Part shown: positions 10,148 to 18,597 of the stretch, piece after piece
Numbering within the stretch: position 1 is the stretch's first letter
How the letters are laid out: each line of letters opens with the position of its first letter
DNA from: Galbibacter sp035306585
GTDB taxonomy: Bacteria > Bacteroidota > Bacteroidia > Flavobacteriales > Flavobacteriaceae
Reading direction: 5' to 3'
DNA length: 64,000 nt
Assembly (NCBI RefSeq): GCF_035306585.1
Contig: NZ_DATGNU010000021.1
Coordinates: 49,226-113,225, forward strand
The notes under the pieces: model-generated
Databases searched by the model: none
Told to the model about the DNA's origin: nothing
What the model saw: the letters and a program-made list of their open reading frames with translations, nothing else
Translations under genes and position numbers: made by a program

Positions 10148-11515
10148 ATGGAAAATACTAAATACGCGGTAGGATTAGATATTGGAACCACAAAGATTGT
10201 GGCGATGATAGGTCGTGAGAACGAATACAGTAAGATTGAAATACTTGGTATTGGAAAATCCAAAAGTTTGGGTGTTCATAGAGGGGTGGTTAATAATATA
10301 ACGCAAACCATTCAGTCTATTCAACAAGCAGTGCAGGAGGCAGAAGGTGTTTCAGGATTAAAGATTAAGGAATGTGTGGTTGGCATAGCTGGTCAACATA
10401 TCCGCTCTTTGCAGCACAGCGATTATATCACGCGACCAGATTCTGAGGAGGTGATCAATGAAGGTGATCTTGATAAGCTTTGCAACCAGGTCTATAAACT
10501 AGTAATGTTGCCTGGTGAAGAAATCATTCACGTCTTGCCACAGGAGTATAAAATTGATGGACAAGCAGAGATCAAAGAGCCTATGGGGATGTACGGGGGT
10601 CGTTTGGAGGCAAATTTCCATGTGGTGGTTGGACAAATCTCCTCTATCCGAAATATTGGCCGCTGTGTGAAAAGTTCAGGGCTAGACTTAGCCGGTATTA
10701 CCTTAGAGCCGTTATCCGCAGCAAACGCTGTTTTAAGTCAAGAAGAAAAGGAGGCAGGAGTTGCTTTAATAGATATAGGCGGGGGAACAACAGACCTGGC
10801 AATTTTTAAAGACGGTATTATTCGTCATACCGCAGTGATACCATTTGGTGGAGGTGTTGTGACGGAAGACATTAAGGAAGGCTGTTCTATTATCGAAAAG
10901 CAAGCAGAGCTGCTAAAGATAAAATTTGGGTCTGCCTGGCCAGGGGAGAATAAAGAGAATGAAATTGTTTCGATTCCTGGATTAAGAGGAAGGGAGCCAA
11001 AAGAGATCTCACTTAAAAACTTGTCAAAGATTATTCATGCACGTGTAGTGGAGATTATCGAACAAGTGTATGTGGAAATTAAGAACTATGGTCATGAGGA
11101 TCAGAAGAAAAAATTAATCGCTGGAATTGTATTAACTGGTGGTGGAAGTCAGCTAAAACATTTAAAGCAACTAGTGGAATACATCACGGGGATGGATACT
11201 AGAATAGGGTACCCGAATGAACATCTAGCAGGAGATTCAGATACGGAAATTGCGAGTCCTGTATATGCCACAGCTGTAGGATTGGTGATGAATGCACTCC
11301 AGCAACAAAAGCGAAATGCAACGATTAAAGCAGGGGCTACTACACTTCAACCACAACAGGAAGAGCAGCATGATCCTAGTGACGACAATCTGAGCAACCA
11401 AGAACATATTGATACGAAATCACCCCCCAAGCCTACCGAGCCACCACGAGAACGTAAATCGTTCCTAGAAAAGTGGTCAGAGAAGTTAAAGGATTTTTTA
11501 GATAATGCAGAATAA
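10148..11515 (+). CDS. ftsA: Cell division protein FtsA
   Basis: Actin-like ATPase that tethers FtsZ filaments to the membrane and recruits later division proteins. The phosphate-1 loop is GLDIGTTKIVAMIG near residues 9-22, phosphate-2 is ALIDIGGGTTDLAIF and the adenosine motif is VLTGGGSQL. The SHS2 (1C) domain lies between. The C-terminus after about residue 395 is a Pro/Gln-rich linker ending in a basic, amphipathic-looking tail (EKWSEKLKDFLDN), as expected for membrane attachment. It starts 3 nt after ftsQ. Confidence 0.97.
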   Translation: MENTKYAVGLDIGTTKIVAMIGRENEYSKIEILGIGKSKSLGVHRGVVNNITQTIQSIQQAVQEAEGVSGLKIKECVVGIAGQHIRSLQHSDYITRPDSEEVINEGDLDKLCNQVYKLVMLPGEEIIHVLPQEYKIDGQAEIKEPMGMYGGRLEANFHVVVGQISSIRNIGRCVKSSGLDLAGITLEPLSAANAVLSQEEKEAGVALIDIGGGTTDLAIFKDGIIRHTAVIPFGGGVVTEDIKEGCSIIEKQAELLKIKFGSAWPGENKENEIVSIPGLRGREPKEISLKNLSKIIHARVVEIIEQVYVEIKNYGHEDQKKKLIAGIVLTGGGSQLKHLKQLVEYITGMDTRIGYPNEHLAGDSDTEIASPVYATAVGLVMNALQQQKRNATIKAGATTLQPQQEEQHDPSDDNLSNQEHIDTKSPPKPTEPPRERKSFLEKWSEKLKDFLDNAE

Positions 11516-11581
11516 GTCATTGTCAAAAAAATTGTAAAAGAATTAAGTAGAAAATAGCAAAATAGGGTAAAACAACTTATT

Positions 11582-13519
11582 ATGAGTAGCAAAACAACAG
11601 ACTTAGGGAATATCTCGTTCGATTTGCCGAAGAATCAAAGTAATGTAATTAAGGTCATTGGCGTTGGAGGCGGCGGTAGTAACGCTATTAATTACATGTT
11701 TCAACAAGGAATTAATGGTGTGGACTTTGTGGTTTGTAACACAGATTCACAAGCGCTTCAAAATTCTGGTGTACCAAATAAGGTTCAGTTAGGGGTCTCT
11801 TTGACAGAAGGACTAGGGGCTGGTGCAAATCCAGAGGTTGGTGAGAAAGCCGCCATTGAAAGCCTGGAAGAGTTACAATCGATGTTAGATTCCAATACTA
11901 AAATGGTTTTTATTACTGCTGGTATGGGTGGTGGTACTGGTACAGGGGCGGCACCAGTAATTGCCAAATTGGCCAAGGACATGGACATCCTTACTGTGGG
12001 TATAGTAACGATTCCTTTTCAATTTGAAGGAAAAATGCGTAATGAGCAAGCACAACGTGGGGTTGAGAAATTAAGAGCTCATGTGGACTCGCTCATTATG
12101 ATAAACAATAATAAATTAAGAGAGGTTTATGGTAACCTTGGTTTTAAAGCCGGGTTCTCTAAAGCAGATGAGGTATTGGCTACTGCTGCCAAGGGGATAG
12201 CAGAGGTAATTACTCACCACTACACCCAAAACATTGACCTTAGAGATGCCAAAACTGTACTATCTAACAGTGGGACAGCCATCATGGGATCTTCTCAAGC
12301 CTCGGGTGCCAACAGAGCATCCGATGCGATTATGAAAGCATTAGACTCCCCATTATTAAATGATAATAAAATCTCAGGAGCACAAAACGTACTGCTACTT
12401 ATCGTTTCTGGTGCCGATGAAATTACCCTAGATGAAATCGGTGAAATCAACGATCATATTCAAAATGAGGCTGGTCATAATGCCAACATCATTATGGGTG
12501 TTGGTGAGGACGATAGCCTTGGAGATGCTATTGCCGTTACTGTAATTGCAACTGGTTTTAATGCTGAACAACAGCATGAGATTGTCAATACAGAAGCTAA
12601 AAAAATTATCCATACCCTAGAAGATGAACAAAAAGCGGAACGTAATTTGTTTTCCAAAAATCCAATGGGTACTTTAAATAGTGTACAGGAACCAGAAACA
12701 CCTCCCGCTCCAGCTCCTGAGCCTAAAGAGGAAGAGCCGGTTGTGCGTCATACCCTTGAACAAGAAAATGATTTGGAGCTAATTTCTACATCTGAGATTA
12801 TCAAGAATATGAATGTGATCTATGAGGAGGTTAGTATAGAAAATGAGGAAGACTTTATTATCATCGATACCACACCTAAGATTCGTGAAATAGAGGTTTC
12901 TGAACCAGAAATTGTCAAGCCTGTTACACAACAGCAAACAACCCTGGCTTTCGATATGCCTCTTGATGATCATTCTCAAGAGGAAGAGAAAAGTAAAACA
13001 GTAACCTTTGATATGGAGGATAATGTTTCCCATTACGAGGTTAAGGATGCTGTTGAAGTAGTTCCGGTTACTGAGGTGTCTCAGGATGGCACAAAACGAT
13101 ATAGCCTTGATGATTACATGGAGGTTGAGGACCGACTAAACAATGCGAAACCATCCGTTCAAAAACAGGAGCCTACAATTGAGAAAGAGCTCCAGTTTGA
13201 AAAGAAAGTTATCGAGCAACAACCAACTGAGGAACTGGAATCTGAGGAGATTGATCCGATGAATAGTTCTATTGAAGAAAGTCTAAGAAGTAGAGCTGAT
13301 GAGCGTCGTAGAAAACTAAAAGATTTTAATTATAAATTTAATAAAAACAGTCACTGGGTTGAGGAGATAGAGAAACAGCCTGCTTATAAGCGAATGGGGA
13401 TTGATATAGACTCTAGAAGGACTGATGACCATTCTTCTAGAATGAGTGTTGGCTCAGATAGCAATGATGAAATTCAACTTAGAAGCAATAATTCATTTTT
13501 ACACGATAATGTAGATTAA
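11582..13519 (+). CDS. ftsZ: Cell division protein FtsZ with long C-terminal extension
   Basis: Tubulin-like GTPase forming the Z ring. The GTP-binding segments are VIGVGGGGSNAI near residues 25-36 and the tubulin signature GMGGGTGTGAAP near 114-125. The synergy (T7) region NIDLRDAKTVL is also present. The folded core ends around residue 350. A roughly 290-residue acidic, Glu/Pro/Thr-rich tail follows and ends LHDNVD; tails this long are common in Bacteroidota. The 66-nt gap after ftsA is the largest in the cluster and could hold an extra promoter, but I see no convincing one. A strong hairpin follows the stop. Confidence 0.97.
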   Translation: MSSKTTDLGNISFDLPKNQSNVIKVIGVGGGGSNAINYMFQQGINGVDFVVCNTDSQALQNSGVPNKVQLGVSLTEGLGAGANPEVGEKAAIESLEELQSMLDSNTKMVFITAGMGGGTGTGAAPVIAKLAKDMDILTVGIVTIPFQFEGKMRNEQAQRGVEKLRAHVDSLIMINNNKLREVYGNLGFKAGFSKADEVLATAAKGIAEVITHHYTQNIDLRDAKTVLSNSGTAIMGSSQASGANRASDAIMKALDSPLLNDNKISGAQNVLLLIVSGADEITLDEIGEINDHIQNEAGHNANIIMGVGEDDSLGDAIAVTVIATGFNAEQQHEIVNTEAKKIIHTLEDEQKAERNLFSKNPMGTLNSVQEPETPPAPAPEPKEEEPVVRHTLEQENDLELISTSEIIKNMNVIYEEVSIENEEDFIIIDTTPKIREIEVSEPEIVKPVTQQQTTLAFDMPLDDHSQEEEKSKTVTFDMEDNVSHYEVKDAVEVVPVTEVSQDGTKRYSLDDYMEVEDRLNNAKPSVQKQEPTIEKELQFEKKVIEQQPTEELESEEIDPMNSSIEESLRSRADERRRKLKDFNYKFNKNSHWVEEIEKQPAYKRMGIDIDSRRTDDHSSRMSVGSDSNDEIQLRSNNSFLHDNVD

Positions 13520-13537
13520 GATTTAAATACAGTTTAT

Positions 13538-13574
13538 AAATTACCCGAATCTTAGTTAAGAATTCGGGTAATTT
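13538..13574 (+). terminator. Hairpin terminator after ftsZ
   Basis: Arms AAATTACCCGAAT (13538-13550) and ATTCGGGTAATTT (13562-13574) are perfectly complementary. The spacer itself contains CTTA/TAAG. It lies 19 nt after the ftsZ stop and ends in a T-rich run, consistent with the end of the dcw transcript. The A-rich 5' arm could let it act in both directions. Confidence 0.8.
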
Positions 13575-13577
13575 ATT

Positions 13578-13585
13578 TATCTTCG
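13578..13585 (+). promoter_or_regulatory. Candidate -7 box for yqeY
   Basis: TATCTTCG resembles the Bacteroidota TAnnTTTG -7 consensus with one mismatch. It sits immediately after the ftsZ terminator and 31 nt before the yqeY ATG. No clear -33 TTG is seen. Confidence 0.45.
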
Positions 13586-13616
13586 CACAGCATTTTTTAC
13601 ATTATATACCATCGTT

Positions 13617-14066
13617 ATGAGTTTACAGGAAAAAGTAATGGCAGAGATGAAATCTGCAATGAAGGCAAAAGATTCAGTAGCTCTTGAATCCTTGAGAGCT
13701 GTAAAATCAGAACTACTTCTTGCAAGTACTAGTGCTTCATCTAAAGATGGTTTAACAGAAGAGGAAGAGCTTAAGCTTTTGCAAAAACTTGTTAAGCAGC
13801 GTAAGGATAGTGCAGCGATATATAAGGAACAAGGACGGGAAGATCTCGCTGCTCCTGAGCTTGCTCAAGCGGAGATTATCTCGAAATTTCTTCCTGAGCA
13901 ATTGAGCGAAAATGAGATCGAGTCTGTTGTTGAAAATGTTATTTTACAGCTAGGTGCTAGTGGAATGAAAGATATGGGTAAAGTAATGAGTGCCGCCAAC
14001 AAAGCGCTTACTGGACGTGCTGATGGTAAAACCATATCTAAAATCGTAAAGGCAAAATTGAGCTGA
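13617..14066 (+). CDS. GatB/YqeY domain-containing protein
   Basis: Small soluble helical protein of the YqeY family, related to the tail domain of the GatB amidotransferase subunit. Its cellular role is not firmly known, though tRNA-related functions are suspected. The whole 149-residue length matches the family: an N-terminal SLQEKVMAEMKSAMKAKDSVALESLRAVKSE-type helix pair, the LVKQRKDSAAIYKEQGREDLA segment, and the C-terminal GKVMSAANKALTGRADG motif. It lies between ftsZ and a tRNA gene and probably has its own promoter. Confidence 0.93.
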   Translation: MSLQEKVMAEMKSAMKAKDSVALESLRAVKSELLLASTSASSKDGLTEEEELKLLQKLVKQRKDSAAIYKEQGREDLAAPELAQAEIISKFLPEQLSENEIESVVENVILQLGASGMKDMGKVMSAANKALTGRADGKTISKIVKAKLS

Positions 14067-14089
14067 TAAAATAGCTTAATAATATACTA

Positions 14090-14163
14090 GGCCCCTTAGC
14101 TCAACTGAATAGAGCACTGGATTTCGGCTCCAGCGGTTCGGGGTTTGAATCCCTGAGGGGTCA
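14090..14163 (+). tRNA. tRNA-Arg (anticodon TCG)
   Basis: Full cloverleaf of 74 nt with CCA not encoded. Acceptor GGCCCCT/AGGGGTC pairs with one G-T. The D stem is GCTC/GAGC, the anticodon stem CTGGA/TCCAG with loop TTTCGGC (anticodon at 14124-14126) and the T stem CGGGG/CCCTG. The D loop carries A20, an arginine identity base. Two usually invariant bases differ together: G19 is A (14108) and C56 is T (14146). Confidence 0.93.
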
Positions 14164-14167
14164 CTTG

Positions 14168-14207
14168 ACGGGACAAGGTGGAAAAATCCATTTTTGTCCC
14201 GTTTTTA
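14168..14207 (+). terminator. Terminator after tRNA-Arg
   Basis: Arms ACGGGACAA (14168-14176) and TTGTCCCGT (14194-14202), with further A/T pairing inside the loop, are followed by a T run. It starts 4 nt after the tRNA. Confidence 0.85.
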
Positions 14208-14230
14208 TTTTAGGGTAATTCATTGTTAAT

Positions 14231-14383
14231 GTGGTAGATAAGTCGTACAACTTTGTTAACCCCAGCGATTCGAAAAGTAATATTATAGACAAGCAAAAAA
14301 ATGCGTATTTGTCCTGGTTTCATACAAATAACCCAACTCTGAGAGATTACTCTGTTTCAAGTATCCACCCCCACAAAATGTAG
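14231..14383 (+). CDS. Short open frame downstream of tRNA-Arg, possibly a gene remnant
   Basis: A 50-codon frame from GTG. Its composition is coding-like (VVDKSYNFVNPSDSK to SIHPHKM), but there is no recognised family and no good start. A stop lies just upstream in frame. It may be the 3' remnant of a gene whose 5' part has been lost next to the tRNA, or chance. Its last codons enter the ATCCACCCC/GGGGTGGAT hairpin. Confidence 0.25.
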   Translation: MVDKSYNFVNPSDSKSNIIDKQKNAYLSWFHTNNPTLRDYSVSSIHPHKM

Positions 14384-14396
14384 GTGAGGGGTGGAT
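14363..14396. terminator. Inverted repeat between convergent units
   Basis: Perfect 9-bp arms ATCCACCCC (14363-14371) and GGGGTGGAT (14388-14396). It lies 48 nt beyond the stop of the minus-strand DinB-like gene, so it may end that transcript. The T run is weak on both strands. Confidence 0.45.
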
Positions 14397-14443
14397 GTTT
14401 GACACTTTTTGGGATATTCCTAGGTGTTTTTTATGAGGGTATT

Positions 14444-14890
14444 TTACTGGCGCTTATAAAATATGTAGTCAGTGTTTAAAGGATCAAGCCCTTTTAGCCT
14501 AAACTCTGTTGTAATTTGCCCTCTGTGATATGTAGAATGGTTAATAATATGGAAATAGATGTCCTGGATTCTATTGTTAAAGGTGTGTCCTTTCGTGTTT
14601 GAATACCCAATAGAGTCGTCCAAGACAAATTTTTCAAGAATTCGCAATGATTGCTCGTAATTTATTCTATCAATGTTCTTTATGTCTTGGTTATCGTGCA
14701 GTTCCCAAACACCAAATGAAGCCTGTTCATGATGAATTCTGTTGTTCCAAATTTGATGGGCATTCAAAATATGATTAAATAAATTCACCGCCTTTTGCGA
14801 TGTCTTGTCAGGGTTCTCTATAAAAATGTCTGATAACATTTGGTTAAAATGGTGATTATATTCAAATAACTCCTTAAAAAATCGTTTCAT
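14444..14890 (-). CDS. DinB/YfiT-like metal-dependent protein
   Basis: Four-helix-bundle protein of the DinB superfamily, whose members are often thiol-dependent transferases or of unknown function. It is 148 residues, normal for the family. Candidate metal ligands are a His in the first half (NHILNAHQIW) and the NHSTYHRGQ motif near the C-terminus, which is the typical HxxxHRGQ signature. It is a cytoplasmic, single-gene unit. The name reflects family membership only; it is unrelated to DNA polymerase IV. Confidence 0.85.
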   Translation of the reverse strand: MKRFFKELFEYNHHFNQMLSDIFIENPDKTSQKAVNLFNHILNAHQIWNNRIHHEQASFGVWELHDNQDIKNIDRINYEQSLRILEKFVLDDSIGYSNTKGHTFNNRIQDIYFHIINHSTYHRGQITTEFRLKGLDPLNTDYIFYKRQ

Positions 14891-15039
14891 CGTGTCTACT
14901 TTATTGATTTTAACCTACTTATACTATTGACCTCTTTCCAACAATGCTATTATGGATTTCTCTTATGAAACGTTACTGTTTCATAGATGATTCATTGCTA
15001 TGTTATTTTAATATTCGTGGGTTAAGTAGATATGGAGTT

Positions 15040-16317
15040 TTAACGAAATAGCAGTGATGTATATTTAAAACTGATGACCATTGTGTCGAACTGTTGAATA
15101 AAATCTTGTCCCAGATTACCGTCCATTCTATCTACATTTCCAATTTTATCAGGATATAACTGCACACTGTCCAAGGTTGCTTGGGAATCACCTATGCTTA
15201 GCTTAAAGTTGTTGATAACATAACCCTTCATTTGAGAATGTCCTCCAGCACCTCCAGTTTTCAGAGTTACTTTTTTATATTTTGATTTAATCTCTTGATT
15301 ATATTTCTTAAAAAATGAAGAAAACAAAGCTGTTTGTTGTGCACCTGTATCGAAACTAAAACGTAGCTCATCCCCTTTGTATATTGTCTTTACAATTGGC
15401 ACATACTCATTTAAAGCAAAATTGTTTAAATTATATTGTGTAGGGCTTTTTGGGACAATTAGTTGTCCATTCATTTTTATTTGGATTTCTTCTAAAGCGC
15501 GAATTACAGGAAACCCAATTATCCCCTTAATTTCATAATCAATGGAAGGGAATGAAAGTGCTGCATCATCGAAGACCAGAAAAACTATATTTTTTAAAGT
15601 GATAGTACCTAGTTCTAATTTTTCAGCAACTGCCAGGTCACTTTTTACTTCTAACCCCGTAATCGCTTCAACATTGAAATTGGCAGGAATTATTTTCATC
15701 CCTAACCCTTGTGCCACAGATCTTTGAATAACTGAAAAATTTGCACCCGTATCAAAGACAAAATTCATAGTAGCATTCCCGAAATTGGTCGTAATTGTTG
15801 AAAGTCCTGCTTTGTCTTTTTGTATAGGCAAGCTTACATCCATTTTTTTAATGATCTCCTGAGGGGGTACATCTTTTAAGGCGTCCCATATTTTGTAGGT
15901 GTTATTCAAGTCCTCCAATGCTACTGAATCCATGTAGGGTACATATTTTTGTCGAAGGATCTCATTTACCTCCTTTGCTTTAGCATATTCAGAAAGATGA
16001 ATGTAGTTATTCAGTTTTATTTGAAGTAATTTTATGCCTAGGGAGTCATTTTCAAGTGAATTCTTAAAAAATTCATCGATTAGCTGATTTGATTGTTTTG
16101 GCCGATTAAAAGCATTTTCCAAAATTGCCTCAAAATACAAAGCATCCGTTTTTGGGAGAGTATTCTTGCATGAGCTGAATTCCTTCTTCAGCCTAAAGTA
16201 ATCTAGTTTTTCGATTAATTGGTGTAAGGACTCCGTTTCTTTTGAAATGTCTCCTATTTTATCCGTGGTATTACATCCACTAGCTATTATAAACAGTATC
16301 CAAATTATATTTTTCAT
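15040..16317 (-). CDS. Lipoprotein with two retropepsin-like aspartic protease lobes
   Basis: Predicted periplasmic or outer-membrane lipoprotein: a short hydrophobic leader ends in the lipobox IASGC (Cys15). A helical region (about 25-150) is followed by two retropepsin-like lobes. Each has a catalytic DTGA (189-192 and 323-326) preceded by hydrophobic F-x-F, and each has a later hydrophobic-Gly motif (IIGFPVI near 266-272; NLGQDFI near 401-407). Dimeric retropepsins use one DTG per chain; here both active-site halves sit in one chain, as in pepsin. Substrate unknown. It follows the membrane-protein gene at 16369 in the same direction, 51 nt away. Confidence 0.85.
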   Translation of the reverse strand: MKNIIWILFIIASGCNTTDKIGDISKETESLHQLIEKLDYFRLKKEFSSCKNTLPKTDALYFEAILENAFNRPKQSNQLIDEFFKNSLENDSLGIKLLQIKLNNYIHLSEYAKAKEVNEILRQKYVPYMDSVALEDLNNTYKIWDALKDVPPQEIIKKMDVSLPIQKDKAGLSTITTNFGNATMNFVFDTGANFSVIQRSVAQGLGMKIIPANFNVEAITGLEVKSDLAVAEKLELGTITLKNIVFLVFDDAALSFPSIDYEIKGIIGFPVIRALEEIQIKMNGQLIVPKSPTQYNLNNFALNEYVPIVKTIYKGDELRFSFDTGAQQTALFSSFFKKYNQEIKSKYKKVTLKTGGAGGHSQMKGYVINNFKLSIGDSQATLDSVQLYPDKIGNVDRMDGNLGQDFIQQFDTMVISFKYTSLLFR

Positions 16318-16368
16318 AGTACTCTTTTGCTTTTATTTTTGAACACTTGAGGGAATCAAATGTCCGTA

Positions 16369-16911
16369 TTATCTTCTTTTAATACCAGTGAATAAAATTC
16401 CGCCTATCTCCAGTTTTAGCATTCCATCAATTATTCCAAATACTTCGTAAGGAAATTGTGGTATCAATAAACCAAGAGTAGCATTTACAAGACACCCCGT
16501 ACCCAAAATAAGCATTATACTTCCAAAGCTATAGGCCATTGGTAAAAAATGGATTCCGACAATTATAAAACCATACAACCACATATTCCTTTCGCTTGTA
16601 CCTTGAGGCACTATATTTATTAACAATATTGATAATATGAGTTCCAACAAAAGTGCAAAACCTAAGGCAATAATTTGATGTCTTGAGGGTCTTCCATGCG
16701 AAAAATATTTAACCGTAAAAAACGATAAAATCGATATTGTTATTCCAATCACAAAAATCATTTGGTTTACAAGATTCCCATCTGCGAACACCAGTGACAA
16801 TAATAGTGTGATTCCTACCAGTATAAGAAATAGCCCGCCAGAACGCCTTATAGGGTACTTGTTCAATAACGCTTTGTTAGAGGTAACTGTTGGTTTTATT
16901 TTTAGCACCAA
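16369..16911 (-). CDS. Hypothetical multi-spanning membrane protein
   Basis: A 180-residue protein with about five or six hydrophobic segments starting after a short basic N-terminus (KYPIRRSGG). I do not recognise it with confidence; it loosely resembles small DUF6609-type membrane proteins. No catalytic motif is apparent. The start must be TTG (16911) or GTG (16908), since the next Met lies inside a membrane segment. That is unusual and leaves the N-terminus uncertain. It is probably co-transcribed with the retropepsin-like lipoprotein downstream. Confidence 0.65.
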   Translation of the reverse strand: MVLKIKPTVTSNKALLNKYPIRRSGGLFLILVGITLLLSLVFADGNLVNQMIFVIGITISILSFFTVKYFSHGRPSRHQIIALGFALLLELILSILLINIVPQGTSERNMWLYGFIIVGIHFLPMAYSFGSIMLILGTGCLVNATLGLLIPQFPYEVFGIIDGMLKLEIGGILFTGIKRR

Positions 16912-17670
16912 ATTACTTTTTTATCAAGTTATACCGCAACTACCTTGTAAAACCAACCCATTTGGCTTCAGCTATTTTAAGATCTACACGGTTTTGTCTT
17001 TCCTATCGAATAATCGGATTCCACTTCCCATGAAAATTGATGAGATGGGAATAAAGAATTCAACAAAGTCTTGTTATAAGAAATTGTTACATCGTGATTA
17101 TTCGAACATCATTTTTATAGGTAATATAACACAAAAATATAAAAATCAATATCTTTAGCTACTTCCTATTTTGAATTCTAAAAATCGACATGAATTCGAC
17201 TTCAAGGAGTTTAATTTTTATTATCAAAAATTTGTGTACTGTTTATCGCTTCTCTACATTTTCATTGCCTCTTTTTAATTGAGTTTAAATAGGGCAATTC
17301 TGTTTAAAAAAACCGATTTTTATTTCCTCTTTCACTAGAGGTATTTAAGATATGGAATGAAACGGTCGTAGAAACCAGGTTTTCGTTTGTAGCCCTATGA
17401 CGAGTATTTCTCAAAAGGATGAAAAAAAACTCACCTCTACTTCCGCTAGCCGAAAAGTGGATTGATTTTTTTTCAAAAATCACAACGTAGCGTATAATCA
17501 GCTGATATTCAACAGGTAGTGTTTGTGATGTCGATTAAAGATAGCGATTTAGGCCGTTTACTGCACTATTTCGACTTAATTGAGTGTCCACCTTTTCTCT
17601 GCGAGTCGCTCTTAGCGAAAGTATAATCATTTTTTAAGCACAAACCTCTTTATTCTTCAGTATCTGGCAC
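16912..17670. other. Gene-poor stretch without recognisable genes
   Basis: About 760 nt with many stops in all frames and no product I can recognise. On the minus strand near 17570-17600 the sequence GGTGGACACTCAATTAAG loosely resembles GCGGACACTTTGGAATAAG at about 20513-20531. Both could be worn insertion-sequence ends, but no transposase frame is visible. Confidence 0.4.
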
Positions 17671-17940
17671 TTACTCTTTTAAACCTGCCCTGATATATCT
17701 GATTATAACTCTTTTCAGAAATCCATCTACTGGTGTACGTGCTTCAATTTTATTGTTGGCTTCAATTCCATCAACATATTGATCCCATTGTGGAGTCCTT
17801 ATTGGTAATAAGGAAGGGAGGTCATCTAGAGCAACTTAATTTTCCTTATCTGCAGTAAAAGCAAAGACTCTCAAAGAAATTGCCGATGTTACTACTAAAA
17901 TTATAAAGTCTGCTCATTTAATGATTGTCTTTCTTTGTGC
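17671..17940 (-). pseudogene. Possible gene remnant with in-frame stops
   Basis: On the minus strand one frame reads coding-like sequence ending PVDGFLKRVIIRYIRAGLKE and a TAA (17671-17673). The same frame is interrupted by TAA (17836-17838) and TGA (17914-17916). Between the two stops it encodes a hydrophobic segment (ADFIILVVTSAISLRVFAF). I do not recognise the family. The amino-acid composition supports a decayed gene, but chance cannot be excluded. Confidence 0.35.
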
Positions 17941-18058
17941 TCATAATAGAATTAGATTATCATTGCCGCAACAATACTTGAAAAAAAACCCTCTTATTAA
18001 CAACCATAAACATTTCAAAAACGACAAAAGTCTGGGATCATATCAATAAAATAAAAAT

Positions 18059-18089
18059 CCTTTGCCCATGATTCCGACCTAGCAAAAGG
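18059..18089 (-). terminator. Weak terminator after the HxlR gene
   Basis: On the minus strand CCTTTTGC pairs with GCAAAGG (one bulge) and is followed by a T-rich stretch. It lies about 35 nt after the regulator's stop codon. Confidence 0.45.
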
Positions 18090-18123
18090 TGATTTAATTC
18101 CTCTTAAATAAATATAAATGAAC

Positions 18124-18441
18124 TTAAGCGTACTTTTCTGCCCATGAGCCAATTTCTACAATAACATTTTCAAGTGCTTTGCCTTTTTCAGTAAGTGAGT
18201 ATTCCACTGTAGGCGGGATGGTAGCATAGGCCTTTCGCCTAACAATTTTTTCTTTTTCTAAAAACTTTAGTTCTTTAGAAAGCATACGGGTATTAACTCC
18301 AATAACTTCTCTTTCTAATTCTTTAAAGCGCTTCGTTCCATCTAAAAGTGTGTGAATAATACACATAGACCATTTACCCTTTAATAAAAAAATTCCTTTT
18401 AGGGCTGGACATAAATCTTCAAAATTTAATTTCTTTTTCAT
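18124..18441 (-). CDS. HxlR-family winged-helix transcriptional regulator
   Basis: A 105-residue HxlR/YodB-type regulator. Conserved elements are the N-terminal Cys (CPALKGIFLLKGKW), the recognition region (RFKELEREVIGVNTRMLSKELKFLEKEKIVRR) and the C-terminal YSLTEKGKAL. Family members are small dimeric DNA-binding proteins, often sensing electrophiles or oxidants through the N-terminal Cys; sensing here is inferred. It is divergent from an FMN reductase-like gene, with three palindromes in the 156-nt gap. It probably represses that gene and itself. Confidence 0.92.
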   Translation of the reverse strand: MKKKLNFEDLCPALKGIFLLKGKWSMCIIHTLLDGTKRFKELEREVIGVNTRMLSKELKFLEKEKIVRRKAYATIPPTVEYSLTEKGKALENVIVEIGSWAEKYA

Positions 18442-18464
18442 CGCTAAACCATTGCTTTATCACA

Positions 18465-18516
18465 TTACTTTACAAAAGTAAACTAATTTACAAAGTTGTA
18501 ACTACTTTCAAAAGTA
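18465..18516. promoter_or_regulatory. Three tandem palindromes, probable HxlR operators
   Basis: Three inverted repeats lie in tandem between the divergent hxlR-like and reductase genes: TTACTTT-N3-AAAGTAA (18465-18481), TTACAA-N2-TTGTAA (18488-18501) and TACTTT-N2-AAAGTA (18503-18516). All have perfect arms and similar TAC/GTA half-sites. Their shape resembles published YodB/HypR-type sites. The last lies about 12 nt upstream of a TATCTTCG -7-like box (18529-18536) for the reductase. Confidence 0.7.
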
Positions 18517-18597
18517 TATTTTTTAAAATATCTTCGTTGCAGATTAAAACCAGAATTACGCAATTAGTAATAACGAACTAAATTTAAATTATCAATC

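Noticed and set aside
11516..11581. Separate promoter for ftsZ in the 66-nt gap after ftsA
   Set aside because: No TAnnTTTG-like box stands out; the A-rich sequence is more likely just the translation initiation region.
14090..14163. tRNA gene as an integration site with a flanking element
   Set aside because: No integrase gene and no repeat of the tRNA 3' end were seen downstream; the short frame after it is not recognisably phage-derived.
16808..17158. 116-codon plus-strand frame
   Set aside because: Its first part is antisense to the membrane-protein gene and the remainder has no coding character.
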